64,000 nucleotides of DNA from Erythroxylum novogranatense (Eukaryota; Streptophyta; Magnoliopsida; Malpighiales; Erythroxylaceae): positions 3,410,001-3,474,000 of the forward strand of contig CM057224.1 of assembly GCA_029891385.1 (NCBI GenBank), written 5' to 3'. A program made the translations under genes and the position numbers. Positions 1-12,005 of this stretch are shown in pieces. The notes beneath the pieces are model-generated. The model ran no database searches. It was not told the origin of the DNA and saw only the letters and a program-made list of their open reading frames with translations. Positions within the stretch are counted from its first letter, which is position 1; each line of letters begins with the position of its first letter.

Positions 1-3000
1 CTCTATAACTAAAGCTCCATTACACATGAGACAAGATCCCATCAATCTCTCTTCTATCTTGTACTTATTTTTCTCTTCCAAGTTGCGTGTCTTAAGGGTG
101 TCGAGCTTTGTTTATTCGATTGTTTCATGTTTTAGGGTGTTTGTTGTGTGGGTATTTGTATCGTAGTGTTATTATTTGTTTAAGTACTTCTATGTGCACT
201 CATATGAAGAAAGGTCCATGCTTACCTAATGAACTCTATCGTTAATTAATCTTATGGTTATTATCGTTTTACGATCTTAACCATGTGCAATGTTCACTAT
301 TTTTAATAAATCATTTTGTTTTCGGTGGAATTAGTATCTACATTCTTTCCAATGCTAATAACTAATTAAGGACTTCCTAATTGTCTTAAATTGGTTAACA
401 AATTGATTTTATATCTTCTTCCTGAGAGTATTAACCTAATTAAGAAACGAGAAATGGGATGAAGACAAACTTTTAGTTTCTCTTCTTAACTATTTCTCTT
501 CTAAAATACATTAATTATTTCTTTAGGATTATTTATGATGATATAAGTTTAGTTACAATAATTTTGGCTATTCATAAAATGAATGTCAGCATCATTCTCC
601 TATATTGTTATGAAAGTAGACTATGTTTCACAAAACTATATTAAATTTCATTTGACATTGAGTCTTGACCTTTATTAATTAAGTCTAAAGGAGTAAAAAT
701 AATTAAAATACAGCAAACTAATCCAAGTACCACCGCCTTACAGAAACATTAAGATAAATACACTAAATCTATAAACCAACAACTCTGGCCTGTCAAGAAT
801 TAATTATGGATAAGTCAGAAGTGTGAGTCAGATACATCGTAATAGAAAAGTAGAGAACAACAGCTAAACGTGCATGATAGGGTTAAGTAGTTAGGAGAGC
901 AACGGCCATGTGTGCTGTGCTGAGGTTGGGGATGATGGACACCTAATAGTGCCCTGCACGTGTTAAGTACCCACCACTTTTAACCACCCCATTACTCGCA
1001 TCTCCATCCCTAAAAACCAGTACTTGTTACTGTACCCCCCCTTGATCTCTCTTAGCTGGCAACACTTTTTTTCAATAGTATATACATAAAATAGCTTCTC
1101 TTGGGAAGTAATTCTTTTATGGGTATTAGTTTCAGTGCAAATCTCCCTATCTGTCAGAGATTTTGGTTTGAAATGACATGCAAACTAACTGGAGAATACT
1201 GCTGAACATGAACATATATGGTATATCAACACACAAGCATAAAGATCTGTTGGAAGCAGTGGAAGAGGCATGGAATTTGAGCTACAGGTTTCCATTATTG
1301 TGGTGCCTTAACAACTTGGCAGATGGACCATCCTGTCATATGTTGGAAGGATAGGACTTTGAAGGTTCAATTATTCTTATGGTTAGATTCGAAAAAGTAG
1401 CTCGTTTCGATAGGACCATAGGCCGTGGTTAATCATTGATATCTAAGAACAAAATTTTCAGGCAATGGTGGTCGAGTTTTAATTGGCATCAACATGAAGC
1501 ACCTAAAAGAGGCGTTGGTGGGTGGTCCTGATGAGACCGTGACAAGAAGCTATCCGATTAGTTAGGATCACAATACATTAGACAGTATGTATGTATGTAT
1601 GTATGAGGTGGTAGCCACTTTTATCCCCACTGCCTTTTGCTTAAAGAATCTAATTACTGCAATGGACAACCAAATCTTCTCCATGATTTGTGTAGTTGAA
1701 ATGTTTCAACTCAAAAGTGCTCATTCCTGTAGGTCAAGCCCTCCAAGAATGCCATTTTAAGTTGATAAATTACATAAGAGGCTGTAGTCTTTAAGACAAG
1801 GAATAGAAACTCACTAGAGGGTACTTCTAATATAGGTTGAAAGAGTACTTCAATGGTTGGTACTGCCTTCCCCAGATCACTAGATAATGATTTTTAAGTA
1901 CTCAACTCTTGAGTTGTTTAGAGTTTTGTGTAGCTCAATTTAAACCTTGAAAAGAATAATTAAAGTATTATGTATTAAGATCATAAATTCTTAATTAATA
2001 TCCTTATTTGTTATTATATTTAAATTTCACCATTAGGTTTTAACTAGTTCTTTAGCTTAAAGCTCCTAATATTTTAATTTATATTTTCTTTATTTATTAG
2101 GTTAACGGGTATTAATATTACAAAATATCTCATTTGTCAAACAGGTTATTTGAATTTCTATGAAGATGCTGTGAAGAATCCATTTACCACGTCATGGCAT
2201 AAGGATAAGACTTGTACAATTTTGGTTCTCATTTTTAGTGATAATATAAGGACTAATAGCATAAATTAACATATCAGAATATATGTACAAACTCAACTCA
2301 ACAGTCGTGGGTAGTTTGGTCCTCATAATCAAAAACCTACCTTTAGAAAAAATATGATAAACAACCCTAAGAAGATAATATGACATCAGTGATAATCACG
2401 GCTCACTTAACGATAAACTTAACAGGAAATGTGATCAGACGGGGCAATGATGTGACCATCAAGCCATGTCCTTCCTTGGCTTGTAGTACAATGTGACCAA
2501 TTTCTATATACTTCTTTAGTTGATTCTCCAATCAACTAGAACAAAGCACCAAGATGCCTGTAGATCTTGATGTCTAGTCAGTGAGTGCATATATGCCACA
2601 TGATTAAGGAATATTTGCAGTTGTTAATATTTGACCATTCTCAAGGAAACTACACTTGGGAACTTAAGTTTAATTGATTCCAGATTTTATATGATATTGG
2701 GAATCTGTGACATAAATATGTGTCAATTCCACACCTAAAAAGGCAAATGGCTATCAAAATCAGAGATTAACAAGTTATCTTAAATTATTAATTATACATT
2801 TATTCCATCCTTTAAAGTTTGATACCTATTCCTCGAATTATGTCAATACACTGTTTTTAGTCCTTGAACTTAGCTGTTGTTTCAATTTAGTCCCTATAAG
2901 TTTTTTATTTTGGTGCTTACAATTTGATATAACTTAAGATTAGTCACAAATATATTTAAGGTCAAACTTCTTAGTCCTTTTCGATTTGTTTATACATAAG

Positions 3001-3299
3001 GTCACACTTTAAAACTTGGTTTTGTAATAGTATTTGTCCAAAATAGTTGATAAAAAGTCATATTTTCAATAAAACTGAATTTCAAAGCACTCTTTTTGGG
3101 AAGTAAATGTAATTATTTGTAAGAGTATTAATTTTTATAAGGGTCTTTTTGTGTGTGTCTTTTTAATGTCTAGAGAAACTTTACTGTTAACTACTTCAAG
3201 CACAGCATAAAACCAAAAGAAAGGCATAAAGAAGTCAGTTTTAGAGACTAATTTTTCAGTGTGTATGCAAACAAATAAAGTCTTACGCTACGGTCATGA
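1..3299. other. AT-rich intergenic DNA, no gene recognised
   Basis: No open reading frame here looks like a real protein; the longest is about 60 codons in AT-rich sequence. A short GTAT microsatellite lies at 1585-1605. Around 2860-2900 there are phrases of the kind common in degenerate plant repeats, but no boundaries can be set. Nothing else is recognised. Confidence 0.6.
1585..1605. repeat. (GTAT)5 microsatellite
   Basis: Five perfect tetranucleotide units are visible. A simple sequence repeat with no assigned function. Confidence 0.9.
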
Positions 3300-3640
3300 T
3301 CAATGTTTTAAGAATTATACTGAAAATTAAATCGATAAGATAAGATGCTTAAGAGGTTTAAAAGTTTCAGACAGTATTACTAAAGATTAAATAAAATGAA
3401 ATATTTTAAAATATGATTGAAAAAATTGTCTTTACCTATCAAAAAATTAAAGTTCTATTAAAAAATTGTTAAATAAAATCAATTGAATTATTTCAGTTTA
3501 TAAGAACTTATTAATTTACCAACTTATTAATTTACCAAAATTGATTGATTAATTAATTAACTATAAGTTTTAATATTAAGAATTATTAAAATAAATCGAT
3601 CCATAAAATTAAGAACTAAATCAAAAATTGAACATTTCAA
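3300..3640 (+). repeat. Dispersed AT-rich repeat family, copy 1
   Basis: This stretch shares an ordered series of words with four other places in the window (6715-7045 and 26465-26710 inverted, 33295-33600 and 34310-34585 direct). It opens with a block ending in TAAATCGATAAGATAAGAT, has a middle block around GTTTATAAGAACTTATTAAT, and closes with a block rich in TTAATTAATT followed by AAATAAATCGAT. Copies are strongly diverged. No terminal inverted repeats or target duplications could be fixed, so the class is unknown. Confidence 0.55.
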
Positions 3641-4375
3641 AATTGTTTTTATTAAACAGGTAGAACCCATTGAATTTTTAAGATAGATTGTTATGTTTGT
3701 CTTTTGATATTGCAAAGCAAGCCATGATAGAACTATATTCACTTGAAAGAATGGTAATAAAATTATATGATGAATATAGTAAAAATAGAAATAAATATGA
3801 CTTTCATCTCTCCCTATATTAAAGGGTATGAAATATTACCCCATAAGAAAAGATAAAATATTGTTCAACCAATCATAATATATTACTTACTATCTTTTTT
3901 CATTCTTTGTCTATTATTTTCTTCTCGTACCAACTAACCAAACTTCTTTTAAGTGTCAGGTCCTCCGAGACTTGCAAACCCTAGTTAAAATTTGGTCAAC
4001 TTAAGTTTACGTTTTACTTTTTCTACGAGAATGAGTATACTTGTTAAATTAATCCCTCAAACTCAATTAAAGATATAAAATGATTTCATTAGGATTTTAA
4101 ATGAATTAATATTTATGGTGAATAGACCTTTCAACTCAAAATAAAGTATCACATAAATTTGAATTAATAAAATTTTGAGTTAAATTAACATACAAGATTT
4201 ATTTAGTACTATAAAACATTGATGTCAAACTTAAATATTAATAAAATATAAAGATCAAAATCAATTTTCTATCAATTTAAAAATAAAAATAATTAAATTA
4301 CGAAATCAAGTATACTTTATTATATTATCTTGATAATGGTCCACCGTTGATGTCATACTCAACCAAATGGAATAA

Positions 4376-4790
4376 CCAACTATTATTGATTAGAGCTCAA
4401 GGCTGCCAAGTATGAGCTAATCATATCTTTCCAAGATCTATAAAGTAACAGATACGCATAGCTAACCCAATAGTATACATTAAAAAATGGCACAAAGATA
4501 GGTTTAAAACCCAACTGGCAAAATACTATTAGTATAATGAGTCTTATAATGGATGCCATGACTTATTCTTCCAAAGATGATGTGGTTTCCATAGTGGGGG
4601 GTTCAAATTGAAAGGAACACATTCAAAACTTGAATCAGAATGATAACAATCTTTTTTTAAGAACCAAAACATATGCAGCCCTCATGCTTGAAATGGATGG
4701 ATGTGAGGAGACATAATCAAATTATCTTTCTCCACAGGCCAATTAGGCCCCATTCAGCTTATAATTCACATAACAAGTTTTCTTTTCTTC
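4376..4790 (+). repeat. Local duplication, arm 1
   Basis: Arm 1 of a diverged direct duplication whose second arm is at about 5870-6310. Shared landmarks in the same order are a GATTAGAGCTCAAGGCTGCC-like block, a GGCAAAAT block, the phrase CATAATGGATGCCATGACTT, a GATGTGGTT block, a block with GGAACA and CAAAA, and ATGGATGGATGTGAG near the end. The arms differ by many substitutions and small indels. Confidence 0.65.
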
Positions 4791-5099
4791 AAGTTTCACA
4801 ATTGAAAAAGAAAAAGTTATATAATTTAGTATTTTAGATACCATATCGTGGAGCATATTTATGTATTAAATATATTAAACGAATTGATTTTGTTACTTTT
4901 TATGTACATATTAACTCGTTTTTTGGCTGATACCGGCCGATAGAAACCGAAATAGAATCGTATTAGTTTCCTTTTAAGGACAGAATTTGGTCTCTTTAAA
5001 GAAAGAAAAAAAAAAAAAAAGCTCTCTCCAACTACAAATGAGACTTAGTTTTAGCATATGATTTAGTATTGACATACTTTTGTTAAAAAGTGTTGTTGC

Positions 5100-5310
5100 A
5101 AATTAGTGGAAGATGGGGATGAAATCTTAAACCCATAAACATGGGGCATGAGAAGGAGATGATGATATCCAAAGAATCCACTAAACAACGGCACTAAGTG
5201 GCAGCTTCGTAGGTGGTAAGTGCAAATTTGTGTTGGCTAGTCATCACCTTTATGGGGGCGGTGGGCACTAAAAACAGTTATTGCTCCTTGTAAACATGGA
5301 TTTGATTAAG
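5100..5310 (+). repeat. Dispersed repeat unit shared with 17580-17720
   Basis: The block starting AATTAGTGGAAGATGGGGAT, then a TTAAACCCATAAAC block, a block ending in ATCCACTAAAC and a GGTAAGTGCAAAT block recur in the same order at 17580-17720 with substitutions. This is a diverged repeat of unknown class, lying directly upstream of the local duplication. Confidence 0.45.
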
Positions 5311-5497
5311 GTAAAGCATCCCCCAAAAGAGGCAAAACACTGGACAACAATTGGCAGCTGCAAATTCTCCTAAAGATATGGTCTCAGACAGATTTTGACA
5401 CCTTGGAGTTGCATTTCATTTTCTTACCAGATAAAAAAGGTTTCCCCTTTTTTTTTTCTTATTTCACGTGTTTTAATAGATTCGTATACACTCAAGA

Positions 5498-5788
5498 CTA
5501 GTGGCCACGCAGCAAAAGGGTAAAATGTAATCGATTGACACTAAGAATGTTCAGAAAACAGGACAACTTGGAAACCAAAACCAATCCACGGCTTTGAAAT
5601 TCATCATTAGCTTTGGCGATAAAGGTTTTGTACTCTTCTGTTTTTGTAAAGACTTCTAAGTCGTGGCTGAACTTTGCTTTCCATGAAAGAATTGGCAATC
5701 GTAACATTAGCAGTGCTGGGCCGTTCATACGAAATCTGGGTTTGGTCCAAAGTTGCATACTTTCACTGAAAATGGCCCAAGAACACAC
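5498..5788 (-). pseudogene. Possible gene remnant, 96-codon frame
   Basis: A minus-strand frame reads 96 codons, and its middle part (around residues 38-68) has the composition of a real protein: mixed charge, an EVFTKTEEYKTFIAKANDEF segment and few low-complexity runs. I do not recognise a family. There is no partner exon that I can identify and no promoter. A plus-strand frame overlaps it at 5613-5876, so one of the two must be a shadow. It may be a fragment of a gene or chance. Confidence 0.2.
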
Positions 5789-5869
5789 GAATCCTTTTAA
5801 ATATTATACACTGGTCTCCAGAAAAGAGCTAAAAGTAAGCTTTTGGTTTCTTTTTATAAAATATGATCA

Positions 5870-6310
5870 ACCATAATCGATTAGTGCTCGAGCCTACCAA
5901 GCAATGGCAAGTAGGTGCTGATTACAAAATCTAAAAAAAGCAAGAAAGGGATAAACAAGCTTCGAAGCAAGACAAAACAAAAGCATAATTAAGGTTTTAA
6001 AGACACTATGCTCTTCCCTTAAACAACCTCTTTATGGCAAAATTAATATAATAAATCAATCTCATAATGGATGCCATGACTTGTTCGTCATATGAGGATG
6101 TGGTTCCCAAAGTGAAGGGAACATATACAAAACACTCAAAAAGTTTAAGTCAAGGAGAAAAAAAAAAATAATGATCCATAATAATATCTTTAAAAGGCTT
6201 CTTTTTTTTTACTGTATGCAATTGATGGATGTGAGGCTACAGTGACATGAGAAACAAAATCAAACAATCTTTTTCTAAAGACAAACTAGTGGCAAAGCTG
6301 AATCAACTTG
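5870..6310 (+). repeat. Local duplication, arm 2
   Basis: Second arm of the diverged direct duplication described at 4376-4790. It carries the same ordered landmarks, including CATAATGGATGCCATGACTT, a GATGTGGTT block and a TTGATGGATGTGAGG block. The spacing between the arms is about 1.5 kb. Confidence 0.65.
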
Positions 6311-6714
6311 TAATTAAAATAATTATAAAACCAAAAAGAGTGTTATATGTGGATATGTAAAAAATAACCTCTCTACCTAATAAAAGTAAGATTGCATGCT
6401 ACTTCATCTTTGAGGGACTCTCGTTAAATATTATTTTAGTTGTTTATAAAACCAAAAAAATTCAAATATTTTAGACTTAATAGTATTATAGTTTACCTTA
6501 AAATATGAATTACGTTAAATTTTTATTATTAATTCGACACAATATTGAATATTATCCAACCATTTTAACTAAGTTAAACCTTTTGTGTCCTTTCAAATAT
6601 AAAATGGGTTACGGAATAGGCAAATCTCTTCTCACGCTAAGTTGGGTCTAAATTTTGGATGGGGTTGTATTTCGCAACATACTTGAATTCGTAATATTTT
6701 TATAATATTTAACT

Positions 6715-7045
6715 TTTAGGATAAAATAAATGATTAAAAAATTCAACCGGTTTAACCGTAAACATCTTGAATCGTCCAACTTATCGGTTTGATTTATTTT
6801 AATAAGTCTTATTATTAAAATTTGATTAGTTTATTAATTAATAGATAAATTTTGTAAGTTCTTATAAATTAAAATAAATCAATTAAATTTCATAATTTTC
6901 AATTGATAAGAACAGTTTCTTTCAATATATTTCAAGTTCTTTAATTTTATTAAATCTTTAGCCGATTTTATGACAGCTTTAATACCGATTAAATCTTAAA
7001 TATCTTATTTTGTCGATTTAACTTTCCGCTTGGTTTTTAAAACAT
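6715..7045 (-). repeat. Dispersed AT-rich repeat family, copy 2 (inverted)
   Basis: The reverse complement of this stretch follows the same word order as the copy at 3300-3640, including AAATCGACAAAATAAGAT, AATTTATAAGAACTTA and TTAAAATAAATCAA. Unlike the other copies it extends into a block with the paired words GGTTTAACCG and CGATTTAAC. Confidence 0.55.
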
Positions 7046-7378
7046 AAAATTCTTTTCTATTACAAAGGCATTTTTTATTTCCTTTATTCTCACTTTACCG
7101 ATTTGATCTTTTCTTGTAATTTTATAAATGAAATAAGACCTCTGTTTTTATATATTAGCATATTTGTTTAAATGTCTATAATTAATCTCAGCTCAATTTA
7201 TCCTTAATTACATTTTATTTTTAATGGTGAAAATTAATTAGATTTATTTTATTTCCTTTCCTTATCCAAACTAAAATTTTTGTTATGCATGAAAATGATA
7301 TAAAACAGTCATAATTGTGAGAGGTAATTATTAAAATTTATGAGATAATTAATTGATCTTCTAAATTTGCATCCCAAA

Positions 7379-7426
7379 TCATATTACAGAAAGACATAAT
7401 AAAAGATTTAATTTTATGTTCTAACA
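7379..7426 (-). repeat. Copia 3' LTR remnant
   Basis: On the plus strand this ends in TTCTAACA, directly before the cytosine-rich complement of the polypurine tract. Its last ~30 bases align with the outer end of the 5' LTR (ending at 17034), sharing an AATAAAAGATTTAAT block. Further left the similarity fades, so the remainder of this LTR is deleted or very diverged. Confidence 0.5.
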
Positions 7427-8070
7427 TTCCCCCTCAAACGAGAGGGTGTTGTAGTCAGTCCCAATTTGTTGCGATTTTGAATGAAGAAGGAACGAGTTAG
7501 CGCTTTGGTGAAACAATCTTCAACTTGATGAGATGAAGGAACATAGTGAACATTGATTAAGCCTGAAAGTATGAGATCACGAATGAAATGAATGTCAATC
7601 TCTATATGTTTACTACATGCATGCTGAACTGAGTTGGAGGCGAGAACACGAGTACTTAGATTGTCGCACAAATCATAGAAGATTGTTGTAAAAATAATCC
7701 AAGTTCAGACAGTAATGGACATATCCACTTAACCTCAGCTACACCATCTGCTAGAGCTCGATATTCGGACTTTTTGTTTCAACGAGAAACAACTCTTTGT
7801 TTATGAGAACTCCAAGAAACCAACATACTCCCAAGATATACACAAACACCAGCTATGGATTTTTTTTCATTGACATCTGTAGCCCAATCTACATCGGTAA
7901 ATGTGGTCACCTGAAGAGATTTGAAAGGCTTAATACTTAGACCAAGTTAACAAGTACCCTTAAGATATCTAAGAATACATTTTACTCCTTGAAAGTGAGT
8001 GTCAATGGGCTGAGATAGAAACTGGCTAAGTTTATTCACTGAGTAAGCTATATCAGGTCTGGTGGTGGTA
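7414..8070 (-). pseudogene. Copia RNase H remnant
   Basis: Minus-strand translation from about 8070 to 7414 gives copia RNase H sequence. The last 85-codon segment contains the typical block in which a SNSVQHACSKHIEIDIHFIR stretch precedes the C-terminal tail, ending with SRLRG just before the polypurine tract. Upstream parts are in other frames with stops. The enzyme would have removed the RNA strand during reverse transcription; this copy cannot. Confidence 0.75.
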
Positions 8071-8075
8071 AGATA

Positions 8076-8904
8076 CTAAAGAGATCCAATAGTTTGATGG
8101 TAGAGAGATGGATCTTTCATGGATGTTCCATCATTTTGTGTAAACTGACGTCTAGTGACCATTAGAGTTGGTACTGGTGCATAATCCATCATGTTAAATT
8201 TCTTTAAGACATTGAAGATATACTTAGCTTGACTCGGATGAATGCCCAAGTTATCTCTACAGATTTCTATTCCAAGAAAATAGTATACGGGACCAAGATC
8301 TTTCAAGGAAAATAAGTTGTTTAGCTTCAGAACTAGAGACTTTAGGTAGTTGGGATCATTATCGGTGATTAGTATATTGTCAACATATATGAGAATAAAA
8401 ACCGTAAACTTCGTCGTAAGTAGAAAGAAAAGTGATACATCACTTTTTTAGCATTTTGAAATCCCCAACTCAATAGGGTTATGCGTAGTCAATCGAACCA
8501 TGCAAGAGGTGCTTGCTTGAGTTCATATATTGCTTTTATCAGTTTGCACACATGATTTGGATGTCGACGATCACAAAAACCTTCCAGTTGGCCCATATAA
8601 ACATTTTCTTGAAGAAAACCATTAAGGAACACATTATTAAAGTCTAGTTGTTGAATTTCCCAGCCATAAGTGAGAACAATTCGGATTGTTGTTGATTTTA
8701 CCACAGGGTTGAACGTTTCTCCGTAATCAATTCCTGGTGCCTGCTAGAATCCTTTTGCGATAAGCCTGGCTTTATACTTGAGAATGGAGCCATCTGGTTT
8801 AAGTTTGTTTTTGAAAACCCATTTACAGTCAACCAACTTCTGTGTACTCGTGTAAAGAATAAGGATCCATGTCTTGTTTCGCTGAAGGGCTGTGAATTCA
8901 TCAT
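8076..8904 (-). pseudogene. Copia reverse transcriptase remnant (YVDN active site)
   Basis: Reading down from 8904, the frame passes the copia RT start (a NDEFTALQRNKTW block, then KWVFKNKLKPDG and ARLIAKGF), meets a stop, and continues with the 8704-8489 segment containing LDFNNVFLNGFLQENVYM and the ELKQAP block. At 8376-8387 the catalytic box reads YVDN, not YVDD, so one metal-binding aspartate is lost. A further segment at 8306-8076 has the YFLGIEI block. Stops and frame changes separate the pieces. The sequence upstream of 8925 joins directly to sequence above 10818 once the solo LTR is removed. Confidence 0.85.
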
Positions 8905-8925
8905 TCATGGCTTATTTCCAGTGTA

Positions 8926-8930
8926 ATGAG
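8926..8930. repeat. Target site duplication of solo LTR, left copy
   Basis: ATGAG, repeated exactly at 10814-10818 on the other side of the inserted LTR. Confidence 0.85.
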
Positions 8931-10813
8931 TGTAGGAAAATCCCGGGAGGTACATCACATATACCAGGTGCGGAAAACAAAAATTTTTGTCGCCGGGACC
9001 TTCCCGAAGGCCAGGATCTATGTGTCGGTATGAAGACTCAAACCTGAATAGCCAATAGAGACTATCTCTAAAGGTATCCACGCAGAGATCAGAAAACCTA
9101 ATCGACAAACCCTTTGACCCGGAATAGCTAGAACAAAGTAAAGGCTGCTAGACCCTACCTCCGTCCTCAAGAGCTTGGAGTCACGATGAAGAGAAGGGAT
9201 GAAGAAGCTTGAAAAGGTGAAGCACGATGATGAAGAAGAGAAAAGCTTTTCTCTAAACCATTTCTTCCTCTTTCATGCCAAGCCAACGATCATCCTTAGC
9301 TTAAGACCAAAGAAACTCTTTCTTTCCTTTTTATGCCCATAAGCCACGAAGATCATCACCTTTTCACTTTTCATTTTGTCTTTTAGTCAAAAGTGATGAC
9401 TAAGCATGAGGAAGAAGCTTCCAAATGCTTCTTCCTCCTCCATCCACGTGACAAGCATATATATATATAATTGTCAAGCGGTCCAACACACTGGGGTCGG
9501 TCCCTACCGCCTCCGGGTCCCGTCTTCAAAAAGCTCCGAGACCTTTCTTAGCAATATCAATGTCGCGATCTCATCGGGACATATCTCGATCTCATCGGGA
9601 TCCATTTAATCCTAATGTTTCCATAATTGGAACTCACCAATACTATTTTACTGGATTCTCCAAACACTCTTATGCGTGTGACCCTTTAGGTTCCGGTTAT
9701 GTTGGCCACTTAGATTAACAATTAATCTGAGCAAGTCATGAGCGGCGTCTAGCAACACATCATGACTCCCAATTGACCGGAAAGTAATTGGTTTGATGAA
9801 TTCATCACGAACCAGATCACGAACCCTTCCATAGACAATTACTGTGCAATTCGTCCTTTCATCATCCTATACCCCACTTAGTTATGAGTATGGTCAACGT
9901 GTCAACTCTTACTAGACTAAGTCTAGCCCAAGTGATATAAGTTCCTGTCTTAGGACTCATTACTTTATATGTCCATGAAGACACTCTTCATGACATATTT
10001 ATGCTCTAGCCAGAGACTTAAAGTAATGATCCTGACAAGAGGCCAGGGTATCTCTTCTGCTATCACAGAAGTGATGAATCCTCTATTGGCTACTCAATTA
10101 CCTTCGAATACCTCAAGTCGTACTCCAAGCACCACCCTATGAGTAACCTCCGAAGGCAACAAGGAATGGAGTCAAAGCAAAGATCAAGATTCAAGATATC
10201 CTTGAGTACCTCAAGTCTAAGGATACTTGCACCATTGCTATGATGAGATTATCATTGACATTAGAATAGGACATCCATGTGATGATCTCATGGCAGGTCA
10301 TCCAATATACTTACTACCGCTAGTAAGCATCCACATGTCAACTCTAAATATCTCATATTTACAGTTTCTGAGATCCACTGCTTGATCCAATTAAGGAGTA
10401 TAACATATGCTAGTCTGTCCGGATTAATGATGTCCAGTCTCATTAATCCTATGACTAGGGAGAATTTAGATACTGACATCATTGCACATGATAGGAATCT
10501 CAGGATGATGATCACATCATAATTTCCTTCATGCTATGTCATATATCATGGACTTCATTAATTTGATTAAAGATCAATATCAATTCTTAAAGAACATCAA
10601 ATAAATGAAACATGCCTTTCTTTATTTATTCATAAAGTCTGTATATGACTATGAACAAAAACGCTAAAGGGATTGCCTTTGTGGCACTACTCTAACAATC
10701 TCACTAGATCAGATGACGCATAAGTCGACTTACACGAGTATACAAGTCGACTTATTAGTACCGAACTGGTATAAGTCGACTTACATCTCCATACAAGTCG
10801 ACTTACACCTACA
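8931..10813. mobile_element. Solo LTR (1.88 kb) inserted in the copia RT region
   Basis: The element begins TGTAGG and ends CCTACA, a perfect 6-bp terminal inverted repeat, and is flanked by the 5-bp direct repeat ATGAG (8926-8930 and 10814-10818). There is no coding capacity and no internal domain, so it is best read as a solo LTR left by recombination between two LTRs. Removing it with one ATGAG rejoins the copia frame across the site. Near its right end are four palindromic AAGTCGACTT motifs. The parent family is not recognised. Confidence 0.85.
10721..10805. repeat. Four palindromes AAGTCGACTT at the solo LTR edge
   Basis: Four copies of a 10-bp perfect palindrome lie at 10722-10731, 10744-10753, 10773-10782 and 10795-10804, alternately preceded by T and C and each followed by A. 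Spacings are 22, 29 and 22 bp. They lie just inside the terminal CCTACA of the solo LTR. Such arrays could be binding sites for a protein acting on the LTR, but that is inference. Confidence 0.9.
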
Positions 10814-10818
10814 ATGAG

Positions 10819-12005
10819 ACCAAGGCATCTGTGACATTTCTAGGTTATATGAGCTAAGTTAAATGGACAAATTTTTCTTAGTGAAGTAACCCATCATGGA
10901 TGTTTGGGATTGTATATGCCATCCTTTGCTCAGGTAGTCATTGGGTGTGTGTTTGTTTGGATTTGTTTTATTTCCTGTTCACTTCGGCTTTACCCACTAG
11001 AGCTTGGCCCATCCATTGAAGAAGACCCATGACTTGGTAAATGAGGCTCATGTGAGGAAATTATAGCTATTGGAGAATTATCTGTTGAGCCAACTTGTTC
11101 TTTGTTAGGGTTTGGAGATTCTGCAACGTTGCTACTCTCAAAGTTATGGATGATTTCTTTATTTGGAGTAATAATCAAAGGAATAGTGTATTCACTTTCG
11201 GTAGATGTCACTCGTCCATTTAGAAAACCTACAGTGCAAAGGAAAAGTGAAGCATCAAACACAACATAACGTGAGATGTATGTTTTTCCTGAGAAACTGA
11301 GACACTTGGATCCCTTATGTTAAGGAGCAGGTCCAAGATAAACACATTCTAACTGTGGAATTGAAACTTATGCTCATTATATGGTTTTAGACAAGGATAG
11401 TATGCACATCTGAAATGTTGTAATGTTTTATAGTCAAGTTCTATGCCACAGAGCTAAAACAAAGGAGTTAATCCTTCAAGTGTAGATGTTGGTAGCCAGT
11501 TGATGAGGTATACAGCCATTTGAAAGGCATCTACCCAGTATGTGAAAGGTAATTGAGCTTGAGTTAATAATGTTAACCCCATCTCAACAACATGTCGATG
11601 TTTGCGTTCTGCTCTCCCATTCTATGCAAAGGTATAAGGACAGGTGAACCTTATTCCAATTCCTGCTGCTTGTGAAATATTCACAAAAGGTCTGTATTCA
11701 ATCACATTGTCACATTGTATAGTTTTGATTTTTGTGTTAAAATAATTTTCAACTTGTGCCCGAAATAAGTTAAATGCATTCACATCTTCACCTTTGTGTT
11801 GCAGTGCATATATCCAGGTGTATTTACTGTAATCATCGACAAAATGAATATAGAAACAATGACCACTTAATGGTTGAATTGGTGATGGTCCCCAAAGATC
11901 CGTATGAACTAACTCCAAAGGAAAAGAAGCATGAGACACAAAGTTGGAAAATAGTAACTATTTTGATTTGCCATATTGATATGCTTCACAAACAAAATTC
12001 AGGTG
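10819..12005 (-). pseudogene. Copia integrase remnant
   Basis: The core at 11939-11622 starts with the HTDLWGP block that holds the first catalytic aspartate, continues with the FVDDYSKYTW block, and contains the second aspartate in IQCDN. Just past it the frame has a stop where the block with NGRAERKHRHVVE (third catalytic residue, glutamate) begins, so the copy is broken next to the active site. The segment 11262-10990 is the poorly conserved linker between integrase and RT. The domain would have joined element DNA to the host chromosome. Confidence 0.8.

Larger units (their letters stand above)
3641..7378. other. Intergenic DNA with local duplications, no gene recognised
   Basis: This stretch contains the two arms of a diverged duplication (4376-4790 and 5870-6310), a repeat unit at 5100-5310 that recurs near 17580-17720, and an inverted copy of the dispersed repeat family at 6715-7045. 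Runs of A or T occur near 5007 and 6206. A 96-codon minus-strand frame at 5498-5788 is the only coding-like feature and is listed separately. Confidence 0.5.

Noticed and set aside
8905..10515. Small proteins in 8905-9108, 9406-9609 and 10288-10515
   Set aside because: All lie inside the solo LTR and have no resemblance to known proteins.
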